Assembly: GCA_900757235.1 (NCBI GenBank)
Contig: CAAENB010000008.1
Coordinates: 1-6,189, forward strand
DNA from: an uncultured Collinsella sp.
Lineage (GTDB): Bacteria; Actinomycetota; Coriobacteriia; Coriobacteriales; Coriobacteriaceae
DNA: 6,189 bases
Reading direction: 5' to 3'
Below, in pieces: positions 5,644-6,189 of the stretch. The translations under genes were made by a program, and so were the position numbers. Position 1 is the stretch's first letter. Each line of letters begins with the position of its first letter. The notes beneath the pieces are model-generated. The model did no database searches. It was given only the letters and a program-made list of their open reading frames with translations, and had not been told where the DNA came from.

Positions 5644-6177
5644 ATGTCTCAGCACATTAAACACGGCTGCGACCATATCTTCTTTATCGGCTTTTTGGGC
5701 GCGGGCAAGTCGACGCTTGCGCGCAACGTGGGCACTATGTTCAAGCGTCGATTCATCGATACCGATCGTTTGGTTGTGCGTCGATGCGGCAAGTCGGTGA
5801 CCGAGATATTTGAGACTGAGGGCGAGGACCGTTTTCGCGAGCTCGAGACCTCGGCACTCCGTTCGCTTCAAAGCGAGCGCAGCCTGCTGGTATCGTGCGG
5901 GGGCGGCATCGTCGAGACACCGGTGAACATTGAACTGATGCACGAGATGGGTACATGCGTGTACCTCGAGGGCGATTTCGAGGACTCGTTGCGCCAGATT
6001 CGCCGTTCGGATACACGGCCCGATTTCCGTTCGCCCGAGCACGCTGCGCGCCTGTTTGAGCATCGCCGTCCGCTGTATCGCCAGGCCGCCGATATTACCC
6101 TTGATATTCGCAACAAGTCCTTCGAGGACGTTTCCTACCTTTGTGCCGAGATGCTTTTGGAGCGTGGACTGCTATGA
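5644..6177 (+). CDS. aroK: shikimate kinase
   Basis: This is a 177-residue NMP-kinase-fold enzyme, the usual family length, which phosphorylates shikimate at the 3-hydroxyl with ATP in the fifth step of the shikimate pathway to chorismate. Visible motifs are the Walker A loop GFLGAGKST (16-24, K22), the DTD motif (D39, D41) for Mg and shikimate binding, the EGEDRFRELE segment (59-68) with the FRxxE signature, the CGGG shikimate-binding loop (85-88), a lid with R125 (TRPDF) and the RRP motif (141-143) with a substrate-binding arginine. All key residues are present. The start at 5644 is 8 bases after the previous stop, with GAGG at 5627-5630 as a distant and weak ribosome site, so translation may be partly coupled. 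Only one shikimate gene is visible; aroB or other pathway genes may follow beyond the edge. Confidence 0.95.
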   Translation: MSQHIKHGCDHIFFIGFLGAGKSTLARNVGTMFKRRFIDTDRLVVRRCGKSVTEIFETEGEDRFRELETSALRSLQSERSLLVSCGGGIVETPVNIELMHEMGTCVYLEGDFEDSLRQIRRSDTRPDFRSPEHAARLFEHRRPLYRQAADITLDIRNKSFEDVSYLCAEMLLERGLL

Positions 6178-6189
6178 TTCGCCGTCAAC
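6174..6189 (+). CDS. start of the next operon gene (3' partial)
   Basis: An ATG at 6174 overlaps the aroK stop as ATGA and begins MIRRQ before the window ends. The 4-base overlap is the classic sign of a translationally coupled next gene. Five residues are too few to identify it. From context it may be aroB or another shikimate or housekeeping gene, but that is a guess. Confidence 0.5.

Noticed and set aside
1..6189. CRISPR arrays, tRNA/rRNA genes, transposases, integrases or attachment sites
   Set aside because: I found no regularly spaced direct repeats with spacers, no tRNA-like cloverleaf, and no mobile-element proteins or terminal repeats. The only tandem repeat is coding, inside mltG.

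Overview
The window looks like a piece of a chromosome from a GC-rich actinobacterium. A member of the Coriobacteriia, for example a Collinsella-like gut bacterium, fits best. That assignment rests on codon use dominated by G/C third positions, clear Shine-Dalgarno sites, and my memory of the gene order alaS - ruvX - mltG - HAD phosphatase - aroK. No database search was possible, so the taxonomy is an inference.

Layout. Positions 1-166 hold the 3' end of a + strand gene of unknown function with a very acidic C-terminal tail. Positions 173-412 hold a small minus-strand gene, convergent with it, for a 79-residue protein with two predicted membrane segments and an excellent ribosome binding site. 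The stretch 413-606 holds the upstream region of that small gene, a strong + strand intrinsic terminator (505-534), and the likely alaS promoter and leader. From 607 to the right edge all genes lie on the + strand and are packed tightly: alaS (607-3264), ruvX (3282-3710), mltG (3703-5136, overlapping ruvX by 8 bases), a YqeG-family HAD phosphatase (5138-5635, 1 base after mltG), aroK (5644-6177) and the first codons of another gene at 6174, overlapping aroK by ATGA. I see no terminator or clear promoter inside this run, so it is probably one operon.

Functionally the operon is housekeeping. It covers alanine charging of tRNA (AlaRS with its editing and C-Ala domains), a RuvX/YqgF RNase H-fold nuclease, a membrane lytic transglycosylase that cuts nascent peptidoglycan (MltG), a small HAD phosphatase, and shikimate kinase for aromatic amino acid synthesis.

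I did not find a convincing new multi-gene system. The less ordinary items are a nine-unit 7/8-residue tandem repeat in the cytoplasmic tail of MltG, the isolated AT-richer small membrane protein gene lying antisense to the only readthrough path from the upstream gene, the overlap of the terminator U-tract with the alaS promoter, and the YqeG-type phosphatase coupled between mltG and aroK.
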